Assembly: GCA_002803225.1 (NCBI GenBank) | Contig: NXFV01000502.1 | Location: 1 to 64,000, forward strand | From: Gamarada debralockiae | Lineage: Eukaryota > Ascomycota > Leotiomycetes > Helotiales > Hyphodiscaceae | Reading direction: 5' to 3' | Length of the DNA stretch: 64,000 nucleotides | Shown: piece after piece, positions 34,491 through 45,868 of the stretch | Numbering within the stretch: position 1 is the first letter of the stretch | How the letters are laid out: each line of letters opens with the position of its first letter | Notes under the pieces: generated by a model | Told to the model about the DNA's origin: nothing | Seen by the model: only the letters and a program-made list of their open reading frames with translations | Database searches by the model: none | Program-made: the position numbers and the translations under genes

Positions 34491-37400
34491 ATGGACAGCA
34501 GGAAACCAATTCCCGTGATGGACGAGCCAAAGGATTTCTATGAGAAGGATGTTCCGGAGCGCCTTCAAGATGATCCACTGGTATCCTATTTTCGCTGCCG
34601 ATATAAAAACCGGGAGGCTCTTCTATCTTATTATGAAGACAAGTTTAAGGAGAAGACATATAAGTTTGAAAGAATTAAGCAAGAGCTTACAAGGATTGAC
34701 CAGCTGAGATCTGAGTTTGATAGTAGCCATGAGTTCTACATGGATCGTCTTCGAACCTCGCGGGCAACTTGGATACAACAGGCTAAAACCAGGTGTCTCT
34801 CCCAGACCCGAGAAGTTGAAGGGATAATTGCGGAACTTGAGAAGAAGAACGATGATGACTCGCGGAAACTTCTTCGTCGGAAACGGTATGAATTGAGCAT
34901 TTTGCAAAGAGTTCCAAACATGGCAAATCCTCCTGCCAAGACCACTGGCTCTTCAAGGTCTGCAGAATCTCAAAAGGCAGCCACAGTTACAACCACGGAG
35001 GATCTTACGACTCCCACGATCGGATCAACCGAGGCAGTAAGCTCTCAGACCGATCCTGACCACGGATTTACGGTCAACATGATCACCCTGAAGAAGGAGT
35101 TTCCTACGTCCTCATATGTTCATTTTAAAATGGAGAAATACTCTGTCAATAAAGCTCTAGATGGGACAGATAGTGTATTGAAGCAAAGGTGCAAGCACTG
35201 CGACCCGGACACTCTCCGTTACTTTCACTTCCCCGCAAATAACATGGCTTGGATTGAAGTATGACCACCCTATAGTGTATTTGCAATTCTCTACGTTACT
35301 TATCCCTGTACAGAGAGCTATCACCCGCTACAATGGCGAAGAAACCGGAGAGTACGATTACCGAAAATCGCCGGATTACCGCAAGAAATCTTCAAACTTC
35401 CTATGCAGGGAGTTCTGGACCGGTCGTCAGCACGGAGGCAGAGAAGATCCCATTCACGCCCGACATATGCTTTCCCATTGCTCTCATATTCCTTCTGGTA
35501 TTCCCCTCCTTCCATGTTCCGTTTTCAATCGTTCAGTAGTTTTGAGCTCATATCTTGAGTAGACGCCTGCCCTTGCCCTTACACAGATAGTCCTTCCAAA
35601 AATCCTTCTAGCAGCAATAGTTTTATCATGTTTGTAAGTTTTCAAGTCAAGTTTACCTACAGAATAAACCCTCAAGACCACTAGATGCCTTATCTTCATT
35701 GGGAGACGGACAGAAAGTATCGGCAGATGGCCGCCGTAACGAAGCAAATAACCAAGGACCACCAACTATCAACCAAAAATAACCAAAGGTTTCAACCGCA
35801 TTCAACGCACAAACTATCGCCAGAATGGATCCAAGTTTCAAGTGACGTCCAACCACTGCCATTCACTTTCAAGACGTCCTTGGGCCGATATCTCTTTCAC
35901 GTCGCAGAAATATATTCCCGCATGGACATTGCACTCGATCGTGCCCTGTTGAAGAATTACCTTCATAAGAAGCCACCGCTTCATGGAAGACGGACACTGG
36001 ATCAATCATACTACTGGAAACTTGAAGATACTGGACCAAGAGATCAAGATCAGGTCGTCTACCGTGGGACAATGACTGCAAAAGACTCAACAAGAACAAC
36101 TCGAGTCATCATGGTTGAGTAAGTATAACTTGAGAGTGATCCGTTCCCTGCTCCCTCTAAGTTTCCAGGATCCTCGAGTCCCCTTCTCCTGACAGATACT
36201 CTAAATGGACGGCCTAGGAGTAGGGTATGACCTCTTCTCTTTCGGTCAATGCTAACTCCGAAATTTCACAGTCAGTTGTGGCTCTACGTGCTTGACGATC
36301 GTACGTTTCACGAAGGTTGAGATGCTACAACGAAACTTGCTGATCTTCTAGACACAATCATCACGAGCTTCCCAAGACGATGGGGTCGGAACAAGCCAGA
36401 TCACTCGGCAGTGCACAACGCAATCCGTGCGAGGCTAACCCACCTCCGTGGTGGTGAAATCAACTCGGTGTATGATCTAGCACTGATCATCATCAATCAG
36501 GTGCGTTTCCTCGGCCTTACTTCCTGGCAGCCCATTCTTCTTATTCTCGACCAGTTCGGGTTGGGTACACTTAGCATACCTCACGTTCAAAGCAGCCCTT
36601 TCAGCTCTTAAATCATGTCTAGTTTCTGATGTTTCCCTGGAAAGAGAGATGCTGATTCTGAGACTTTAATAGTGTTCAACTGTTTTCTTTGACCGGACAA
36701 AGCTGGTGGATGAGCGTCCGGATGTGTTTGACCGTACGTAATTTTCAGAGCTATTTATTTCCTCCTCTGGCCATCCTCGTGAGTTCTTTGCACATCTATT
36801 CCAGATAGATGTTCTTAGGAGCAAGTGCATCTTCGGGAATTCTTGTAATTGTCTTCCTCTTTCATTCTCGAGAAATGCTGACTCGGGAATTTTCACAGTT
36901 TTTGCCAACGCCATTGGCCATGTTGTAAGTGTTATGAACGAGAATTCTCTCCTAACAGCAAATTAAAGAACGACAGTCTGAACGAAAATCGCAAGCCTTC
37001 GAAGTATTCTGGGGCCACCTCAGGAATCTTGAGATGAGTCAGCACAGTGACAAGTTTGGATCTTTCCAGAGGTACATTCTGAATATCAATCCTGAGGGGG
37101 TGTTACTTCGCGAGGCACACGACATTATGGACGAGTTACGTATGATGCGGCGAGTCTACGACCAGCAGTTGAGCGTTACCACAGACTTCCTCAAACACTT
37201 GCAAGATTTGCACGATCAAGAGAATCCTCCAGATCATGAGTTTCTGCAGGGATTGAAGAGAATGATTGAAGACATTAGTACAAAATCGAATGCCAGAATA
37301 GACCAGAGTACTCAGACCAATGGGGAGATTGAACTGCAGAACGGGGCAGCTACTGTGGCTCAGACAAATGGAGGGCATCTCAATGGAACGACTGCTCCAT

Positions 37401-38354
37401 TGAAAACAACTGCACAGAACGGCTCGGCAAATGGTCACTCTGAGGAGCATCACGAAGAGATTTCTCAACTCAAAACAAGGGTTCCCAAAAGCACATTGAA
37501 CCGGGCAAAAGCTCTCATTCAAGTCATTACCATACGGCGACACGAATTACAAGATTATGAGGATACCACGAAGGACGTGTCTAATCAAGTTCGTTACCCT
37601 TTATTAGCATTTCCCAATCTCTCTCGGCCCCTCCCCCCAACCAACACATCCCCTAATCCACGCCCCCAACGACTTACTAACAGACGTATTTCTGCAGTTA
37701 GAAGGCCTACTCAGCCTCAAACAACAACAAGCCAGTCTAGTCGAAGCGGACGCAGCTCTCGCTCAAGGTCGCTCTATCATGCTGTTCACAGTGGTAACGA
37801 TCATCTTTTTGCCATTATCTTTCATGTCCAGTGTGTTCGGCATGAACGCCTCGGAGCTCTTAGGCACTTCGGGTGGTATAATGTCATTAAGTCACCAATT
37901 CACCTTGATGTGTACGTCCGCCACCTCGTTCCTTCCTAGATATGACTAACTTCAAGTAGTCCCGATCTCCGTAGCAATAATCATACCAACTCTCTGCCTA
38001 GCCTTTTCAGCGAAATTGCTGAATCCAGTCGTTGCGGCGGGTAACCGGATAGGTGCTTACATTCCATTGGATTGGCTCGCCAATTTGATATCTCTTCTTG
38101 GTGCTGCCATCTTCGCCATCTGCTTCGAATATAGTGGTCTGCATTACTTATGGACGTTCTACATCTCGAAGTCCCCTCCTGCGAAAGGCGTACAGAAGGT
38201 TTGGAACATCTTTGCTCACAAACAGTCGAAATGGGATGCGAACGCACTTGCGAATCGGCGGAAGCGTTGGAGCAAGGAGATTGAGCTGAGGAGGCAATTG
38301 AGAGAGAATACTCTTAATGAGAGACGCGAGAATAACAGGATGGCACACGCTTAA
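34491..38354 (+). CDS. CorA-type divalent metal (Mg2+) transporter family protein, 11 exons
   Basis: Exons are 34491-35258, 35314-35497, 35587-35633, 35685-36118, 36272-36300, 36352-36500, 36673-36733, 36899-36924, 36977-37588, 37698-37911 and 37960-38354 (972 codons, frame kept throughout). The long cytosolic part contains coiled-coil-prone, charged segments and motifs common to fungal CorA-like proteins: FMPYLHWETD, MVDQLWLYVLDD and TIITSFPRRWG. The C-terminus has the CorA pore region: membrane helix TVVTIIFLPLSFMSSVF running into the signature GMN at residues 818-820, then a second helix FPISVAIIIPTLCLAF. A further hydrophobic stretch near LISLLGAAIFAICFEYS is unusual. Exons of 26, 29 and 47 nt are fixed by phase. 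The acceptor before exon 9 is uncertain (36958 or 36976). Which metal it moves is inference. Confidence 0.9.
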
Positions 38355-38589
38355 GTTGAGTATATCTGTATTTGAACCTCGTCGACCAGGCTCCGTCCGA
38401 AACGCACCTTCGAGGGTTATGAGGAGCTTTCTTCACATTAATGATATCCGATCCAGTATCTTTGAATCGCTCACACGATTTGAACGATTCAAAATATACA
38501 AAATCGGGGTCAGTGAAGTAGGCACGAAGGAATATCAAAGTCGGCGCTTCTAATGAAACGGAATTCCATACGATATGTGATCCCAGACA

Positions 38590-40735
38590 TTAACCATTGC
38601 ATTTCTCAGACCGGAGTGAAAGTTTCCATATATGATGACCCAATACCTGCTGATCGAACACTATCCAGTCGATGTTCTCAACCTCGTTGCCCATGAAATT
38701 GAAGGGGTCAAGCAGTCCGAAAGCCGCCTCATCATAACCATGTCGAGAATGTAACAACAGCGGTTCTGAATGAATTCCATCTGCCTCGCCATCTGCTGAC
38801 TGCATACGAGTATCGGAGGAAGCAGCAGGTGCCGCCTCCGAAGACTGAGACGCTGCGTTCTTTGACGCGTTTGAGAATTTAGCACCAGTCAATGTGAGAT
38901 ATATCGCATGCAAAACTCGCTGAGCATCTCTACTAGCGTAGATTTTCGACACAGATAGCATGCGACTGCTCGAGCAGTGCGAGCACTTCCCTCTCCGTGG
39001 CGGTATTAATTGGTGAGCTCTGCGAGCCTCGTTTCCAACGGGTATGCACAAGAAGGCACAGTACCATGATGCCTAATAGGAAATCATTCTTGGTGAAGTT
39101 GCTAAGCATCCAGCGCTCCGTATATAGTTGGCCTCCAGGTGAGAACTCCATATACATGTCAATGAACTGACTGACTAGATTTTTTCCCAGCTTCGACACA
39201 GTATCTAGTGCTGAAAACATTGCCTCGAGCCATGTAGCTGCGATGCAGAACAGAAAGACTTTTCAGGTAAATGAACTCGACGTGTAGTCTGGTCATGATG
39301 AGAAAAGGCGCATCTGCGATCGACTCGGAAAGAGTTCGTGCCCGGAGAACATCAGGAATCGTCGCGTACATTTGTCGAATTTCTTTGTCAAGTTGAAGGA
39401 TCTCTGTTTCGGAATTCTCGTTGAAGGAGAGGGCGAATTGGCAGACCTTACTGAAGTTGATCATTTGCCTGTCTTTGACAATGAGCCATAGTAGCTTTGT
39501 AACTTCGTTCTCGGATCGGGGCGCAAAGTAATACTAGTGTGCCTGCATCGAAGTCCGAGTCCAAGAGATTCCGAGGTGATTTAGTGTCACGATGTTCAAG
39601 ACGGATGTTGCTCGGGATGCCAAGTTGGAAGGAAATCATCAAGTCCATCTGCTTGCATACTGCCCAAAATCGTCTGCGCATTTCACCCTCAAACACGGTG
39701 AAGGATCCGAATGAATCTGGATCTCGATGGTAACCCATCTCGTACGCTATGCGGACGACTATTAGGATCGCTCCAGCTTCCCGAGAGGAATCAAGGCTTC
39801 TGACAATTTTACAATGGGCATACATAGCAAGTGCTTCCACTGTAAATTGCTGTGGTCGATGATTTCCCCCACTACAAGGCATTGCCCGGCAGCGGCATGC
39901 AAGGGAGAACGTCCGTTGATTAAGTCATTCTGTGATGAATGATATGAACCAGTTGCTCGCCCAATCAGCGATGCCATATAGCAAATTGAGAATAACATGG
40001 AATGCCACAGAGGGTTGACATTTGCAGTGTCAGCCCAAAAATCTCGATATTGACGCTGAAAATGGTATGTATGAGCGAATGGAAGAAAGATTTCTTCCCG
40101 GAGGTAGATCGAAAGGAAACGATCGACCTCAACTTTTGAAGGCAGATATTAGGAGATGATCTGCTGTATAGAGTAGACATTTGAGGATCCGAATATCAGC
40201 TCGCGGCATAAAGCGGGGGCTTCGGATACAAGGGATTCTTTCTGCTTCCTGGACCACCCAAAACAGCCTTCAACTCGTGTATATCGTCCAATATAGCCGA
40301 CCAATGCGTGGAACCAACGTATCTTGGGTTATCGACTTGTTCGTTTCGAGGCTGATCAACAGCTTCTGCTGGATCATGGTGCAATTCTGGTGCCACCATG
40401 GGCTCTGTAGATACCGCATCGTTGCTAGACTGCGCGGATGCTTGGGTTTGCATCAAATCCTTGACCAATGACTCCAGATGTAACAACCTATCTTCGGCCG
40501 CTGCGTGGCGACTGATGTCGACTCTTGACCCAGCAAGCCGCTGGTAACTGCAAGCAGCTGCCTGACTGCAGGCACTGCATGGCTGGCCTCGATCGCATCG
40601 AAGTTTACATTTTCGGCATTGATTGCACACGAGCGACTCCCGTGGGCGTTTCGTGACCCTTGCGGCTGAAGACTCATGTGAACCATCTTTGTGTGCCCAG
40701 AATTTGCTAGTGAAGCTTGAAAAGTCCGACATCAT
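38590..40735 (-). pseudogene. Broken Zn(II)2Cys6 fungal transcription factor
   Basis: The start at 40735 leads into a Zn2Cys6 DNA-binding domain, CNQCRKCKLRCDRGQPC followed by SACSQAAAC. The last Cys spacing is five residues, one fewer than usual. It is followed by a short linker (LLHLESLVKDLM). The fungal_trans regulatory domain is recognisable only by changing frame: HTYHFQRQYRDFWADTANVN, FTVEALAMYAHCKIVRSLDS, RRRFWAVCKQMDLMISFQLG, TKLLWLIVKDRQMINFSKVC, NLVSQFIDMYMEFSPGG and a C-terminal NIDWIVFDQQVLG. I see a TAA at 40149-40151 and frame changes near 40200, 39865, 39530, 39180-39185 (an A6 run on the coding strand) and 38935. None has a convincing intron. It is probably a pseudogene. Assembly indels are possible, but every gene around it is intact. 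Confidence 0.78.
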
Positions 40736-41080
40736 TCAATATCAGTTGTAGATGACGTGTGAAATGAGCATCGCGGAGAGATTGAGCAGAAGACGTGCTG
40801 TTATCTGGATTGCTCAGCATGAAGCGAGGCTACGCTCGCCTCCTGAACAAGCGACCTTCTGTCCAGCGAATGCTCGAATTCGAACTTTACTACAGATGGA
40901 GGGGGAGATGGAATAGAGATTTTGAACAGGCTAGCAGTGCTCAGCATAAACACTCTCTCAGGGTCTTGTAATAAAAACTATCTTCAAGATGATTGCTTCG
41001 AAGAAGACGTTCTTAACGACTGGGAGAGCTCAAAAATGGCATTGCTATTCGTCTTCCCATCTAGAACTATGCTGTCTAGG
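40736..41080. other. Short intergenic gap
   Basis: This 345-bp gap lies between the 5' end of the broken regulator and the 3' end of the dehydrogenase, both on the minus strand. It would contain the regulator's promoter. Nothing specific is seen. Confidence 0.6.
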
Positions 41081-41930
41081 CTACCAGGGTTGAACACCGT
41101 CCCGACGGACCACCTTTCCGACGTCTTCATCCCGGGCACCCTCGACCACTTCTCGGACAAAATTCGCACCTACAGTGGGATCTTGTGCGCCCATCTTCTT
41201 GTTCATCTCCTGGCCACCGCCCAGTCCAGTGGCAAGAAAGCCTGGCGAAATGCACCAAACTTTGACTCCGTCTTCTCTTAGAATCCGTATCCACTCCCGC
41301 ATCATCATGTTCATGCCGGTTTTGCTGGATCGGTAGGCTGCGATATCGTATGCTTGCTTCGGCCAGCCCTTCGCCGGAGACTGGTTGAGTATGATGGATA
41401 TGTTTTCACTTTCAGCAAGTGTGGAAGTGCCGCTCGTAATGAAGATGAGCCTAGGATCCGACGATTTCAGGAGGAGTGGCACGAGAGTATGAGTAAGGAT
41501 GTGCGTTCCAGTAGTGTTGACCTCCCATGACTTATTCCACATCTCTCTCATTGTCATCTTCCCAAGGTAAAGTTGCTGGTCGAACTGCCCCCCTATACAG
41601 GGATTAGCCTTTAGCCGTTACTAAGAAGTAACTAGTCTGCTCACCTGCATTGTTGATCAGGACGTCGAGGCGACCAAATTGGTTTGCGACATGTTCGAAC
41701 ACTTGAGAAATCGAATTGTCATCCTCAATGTCTACTTGGACCGCCGTTATGACACTGGAACTCTGAGGGAGCTCTCTTTGCGCCTCTTGGGCTGCAGCGT
41801 TGGCTTTTTCGAGGCTACGACCGCCGAGCAGTATCGTGTATGCTTTGGGGGATTGGCACAAGGCTTTGACCGTTTCAAAGCCAAGGCCAGTATTGGCGCC
41901 GGTAATTAGGACAACTGGATTGGAAGCCAT
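41081..41930 (-). CDS. Short-chain dehydrogenase/reductase (SDR)
   Basis: Exons are 41645-41930 and 41081-41592 (265 codons), joined over a 52-nt intron so that LINNAG continues into GQFDQQLYLG. The classical SDR features are all present: the cofactor-binding TGANTGLG near the N-terminus (VVLITGANTGLGFETVK), a DVLINNAG segment, and the catalytic YRSSK (YxxxK) preceded by a Ser region (IFITSGTSTLAES). An Arg in the GGRSLEK loop suggests NADP(H) preference, as inference. No transit or signal peptide is visible. The substrate cannot be told. It sits next to a broken Zn2Cys6 regulator, a common enzyme-regulator pairing in fungi. Confidence 0.9.
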
Positions 41931-42638
41931 TGCTGTTTTCTTGCGTCTTATGTGGGTGTTGGCGAACACTTGAGAAAAGCACTTGTAGACATACAAGCAC
42001 TGATCTTATATAGTAGCAATTTTGCTCGGAGATAACTAAAATCCACCCCAGACTTCATGAAGCCAGTCCCGGATTCTTGCAATATGACGCAGAACTTACT
42101 ATAGTAGAGGAAAGGACATAAGAAATGCGATCGATATGGACGGCATTCGGACGGAGCATCTCCTATCTTAGCGGAAGAGTCTTCATCTTGCAGCCAGCGA
42201 TCTGATGCGGCCACTCAAAGCTTCGGCGACAAGGAATAAAGAAGTTCAAGCACCTTTTAAATGCTGTGAATCCCGTCGTTCTTCAAAGCTGTCATTTCTC
42301 CTTCATGTTCTTCACATTTCTCATCAAGGGGCGTCCCCAGACCTAGGTTTGGTTTGATCCAACAGGTTGCAGTCCCTTGAGAAGATGGTCATGAGCTTGG
42401 TCTTCTTCACCTGGACCTAGCTATTTTGTCACACTCACAATTCACAATAAAAGAAATGATGACCTTGAAATGCTGTAATAGATAAGACAAATATGAAGTT
42501 GAAAAATTCGTCCATCGCAGTCTTCCCCCCAAGTACCTTGAAATCGCCAGCCGAAGGAACCCTGACAGTTAGAGCTTCATCAAGCGAGACCATCATCCAG
42601 TACTGTATTTCCCCACATCCCTCCACAACCTCAACACA
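41931..42638. promoter_or_regulatory. Shared upstream region of the SDR and lcl3
   Basis: This 708-bp gap lies between divergent start codons at 41930 (minus) and 42639 (plus) and carries both promoters. Short AT-rich patches occur but no defined element is assigned. Confidence 0.5.
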
Positions 42639-43540
42639 ATGCGATGGCCACCATGGTCTTCCAATTCCGACAGGGAGCACGATGACAAGAACCACGTATC
42701 ATGGACAGATAGTCTCAATGCCACCGACTGGTCACACTTTACGGAACCAAGGACGCTTGTGCCAGCACTTCTTCTCGCAACGGCATTCACAGCAACATAT
42801 CTTGCCTCCAGCCGAGTCTATAAATCCTATATTCGTCGCATTCCAGGAACAGCATACATAAAGCCCGGATTCTTTAGGAGGAGAAGCTTGTTTGGCACGG
42901 TAACGAGAGTCGGAGATGGTGATAACTTCCACCTCTTTCATCAGCCGGGTGGGCGGTTGATGGGTTGGGGATGGCTGAGGAAGATTCCTGAGAAGAACGC
43001 TGATTTGAAGGGCAACACGGTATATCTCCAACGATGCTTCTGGAATGATTTTAACCAAGCTGATGGACTTTGCAGATACCGATTCGACTAGCAGGAATCG
43101 ACGCGCCAGAAGGAGCCCATTTTGGGAAACCCGCTCAACCTTACTCGAACGAAGCTCTAGAATGGCTGAGAAACTATATATTGGGCCAGCGCGTACGGGC
43201 TTATATCTACAAGCCGGATCAATATGATCGAGTGGTGGCTAGTGTGTGGATACGGAAACGAAACGAATTTCTTCGGAAAGATGTGGCGAAGGAAATGCTT
43301 AGGGCGGGGTTTGCTACGGTCTACGAGGCCAAGAGCGGAGCTGAATTTGGGGATTTCGAGAAAAAGTACAGGCGGATCGAGGCTTGGGCAAAGATAACGA
43401 AGAAAGGGATGTGGGCTGCGAAGGCGGAGGACTATGAAAGTCCGAGGGATTTCAAGATTCGGACGGCGCAACTCAGCGAACCGAAACAAGAGGAGAAAAA
43501 GGTACCCAGCTTTTGGAGAAGGCTTATTTGGTGGAGATGA
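42639..43540 (+). CDS. lcl3: Lcl3-like mitochondrial membrane nuclease (SNase family)
   Basis: Exons are 42639-43019 and 43076-43540 (281 codons), joined in phase 0 over a 56-nt intron. The N-terminal 40 residues are polar. A membrane helix near 45-60 ([18 protein letters not shown]) matches the anchor of fungal Lcl3. A staphylococcal-nuclease/OB-fold domain follows: [20 protein letters not shown], then [37 protein letters not shown] and [20 protein letters not shown]. The Asp residues and the Arg of the SNase active-site strands are present. The C-terminus is short and basic/aromatic (FWRRLIWWR). Lcl3 is annotated as a probable Ca2+-dependent mitochondrial endonuclease; its biological substrate is unclear. 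Confidence 0.92.
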
Positions 43541-45868
43541 TATGTTTTCATCTGGATACAAAGTTGTCTGGACTGTGCATAATATAGAAGTCTGCCGAGA
43601 GCTGTCTGCTCAAAGCTTTCTCTTGGAAGTTGGCTTCTCAGAGTTTTCTGCTGGTGGTCTCAAGCACTGGGAGGGAAGGAATATCACCCACTTACCCATC
43701 CTCGCTCTCAGGCTTGGGGACGTTGTTTCTGCAAGCAAGACAAACAGAATTCTCAAAGAGAATTACTAAGAAAAGGTCTACTTTCAGTCATCACCTCCGT
43801 CACCGTGAAATTGACCCGGATTCAAAGCCATGTCTGCCCTGTGGACGCCAGACTTGATTAGAACAACATGGATGTCTGGTTGGAAGATCCCACATTATAA
43901 GCCCCTTCATCTCTCTACATCCACGATAGCCCAAGTGGTCAAGAGCTTCTGTTTTGTTCGGCCCTCTTGCTCCAGCATCATTCTCTTGCCTTTGTAATAT
44001 ATGTAAGTGATTAACGCTCCTTATATGCCTTAACCTCTCGTTTATCCTGGTCAATATCGATCTCAATACTCTATTTTCTGAGCATTTGCTGGTGAGGTAA
44101 TCATAGTGGTGTCAAGGCTCTTTCACTGCTCCGGTCACTGAGATTTCCCCCTAATTGTCTCGGCATTCCGTTTGCCAGCTCTGGTCCTTTGGAGCTTGTT
44201 CTCGAGGTTCCCGCTTCGTTCTCTGTTTCCTAGGTACTTCCGTTCTTCCTCGGGCTTGCCAATCGCTAGCGGTGCTTCTCAGGGTCTCAGGGTCTTGACA
44301 TAATATCCAGGTCGGCTATGAGTGTTTCTAGACCACACGCATAAGGTCCAGAACATAAAAAGCCTATTTCTTTTGCATTATAGGAAACAAAATGGTGGAA
44401 GAGTGCTATTGGACTTACCTTCATGGCTGCTGACTGGACCATCTATCGGTAACCTTCCGCTGCAACCTGTAAAGGGCTGGCAATAACACTCTTGACTTCA
44501 AGATACTCTACCCTCACGATGACCAGAAAACGTTTCCCACGTGACAACCTATGGGAGGTACGCTCATCCCTTGTAGCTTTTCATGTGATCCAGATCTTAA
44601 AAAGTCTTTTTGCTCCTACTGTACTGTAAGGAGGGTCGATCTTACAAGTTTCGGTACACGTTTGAGATTACCCGGCGTTCCATGAATTTGATTGGCCTCC
44701 CGGCACATGTAACGAAATAAACCCATGACATCGAACAGAGGGTGCCAGCCAAACGCCTCGATATGATCCCCTTTTGAACGCCACAAGCCTCGTCCTGATG
44801 AAAAACTTTCCTATGGCAATATGTGATACCTCGTTGCAACAGTAAAAAACAAAGTTGGGGCTGGGAGACTGGAGGTGGAGACAATCAAGCGATTCCTGAG
44901 ATGCGATGAAACAGGAAGGCTCGGTGGGAAATAAAATTGTCCGCGTTGGAGTGCCTGAACGTGACCTGACTTCTCCTTTCGTAGACTCTCCATCATTGAA
45001 CATCAACATACCTCCCGAAATACCACATTCAGCTCTTTCCATTAAACGTCACTCTTTTTAAATCGAACACTCTATTTCCCTTGTCTTGTTTACTGGTAAG
45101 TCCCATGCATAAAAGGCCGCATATAGCTAGCTGCACGATAATGCGCAGAACAGGAGACAGAGAAGAAGCTGACGCAGCATTCACCCAGGTCGACACCGAC
45201 ATCACTGTCCTTTCTGAACCCTCCTTTGTCTTTGCGATACCTACCAAACCGAATACATTCACTTCAATTCACCATCGTATTACTCGAGTAATAAGAAAAA
45301 GCGCCACTGTCGCGTTCCACCAGCCAACTCATCAACCGAACGAAATTAGAGTACCTCGGAAGTCACAACAGAACACAGCGAAGATCGATTTGTTTGCTGC
45401 GCACATTCAAGGATTGCTGCGAGTCGCATCTACCAGATCACCCGAATATTTCAAACACAACAATTCCCTCCATCCTTTCTTCACAACTGAAGTTGTTTGT
45501 CTTCAGTCTCTAGGCGGCGGGATCATACAAGTTGCACGTTCTGCTCAAAGACTGGTGGCTTGCTCTAGCGAACTTTCGAAGCCTTGGTTCCTTTCACCTC
45601 CTCACTTCCTCAACTTCAATATCACATCATCACGACGTTCGTTACCGGGGAGGATCTCAGAAGACGCGATAACTATTCGAATTGGTTCGAGACAATTGGG
45701 CCGCGACAATTCGACCGACAAAACGATTGGTGATGGAATAACACCGCACTTGTTTACCCATGCATGACCTGCAGACTGAAGGATTGGACAACGACAAGCC
45801 TTGACCTTCATAATTGTCGAACGAGGAGGACGAAAAATTCGATTGCGCGATTGCGCCTGGGTTCAGCA
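43541..45868. other. 2.3-kb upstream region of rax2
   Basis: No recognisable gene lies between lcl3 and rax2. An open frame with its first ATG at 45105 runs about 220 codons to a TGA at 45765-45767. That stop overlaps an ATG at 45764 that opens the rax2 frame 35 codons before the likely start. I do not recognise the peptide; it is most simply a leader or chance frame. Confidence 0.5.

Noticed and set aside
40100..40225. An intron (GTATCC donor, TCCTAAT branch) that would remove the TAA in the Zn2Cys6 gene
   Set aside because: The candidate junction I tried produces another stop, and it would delete the conserved-looking ELIFGSS segment. The other breaks would remain.
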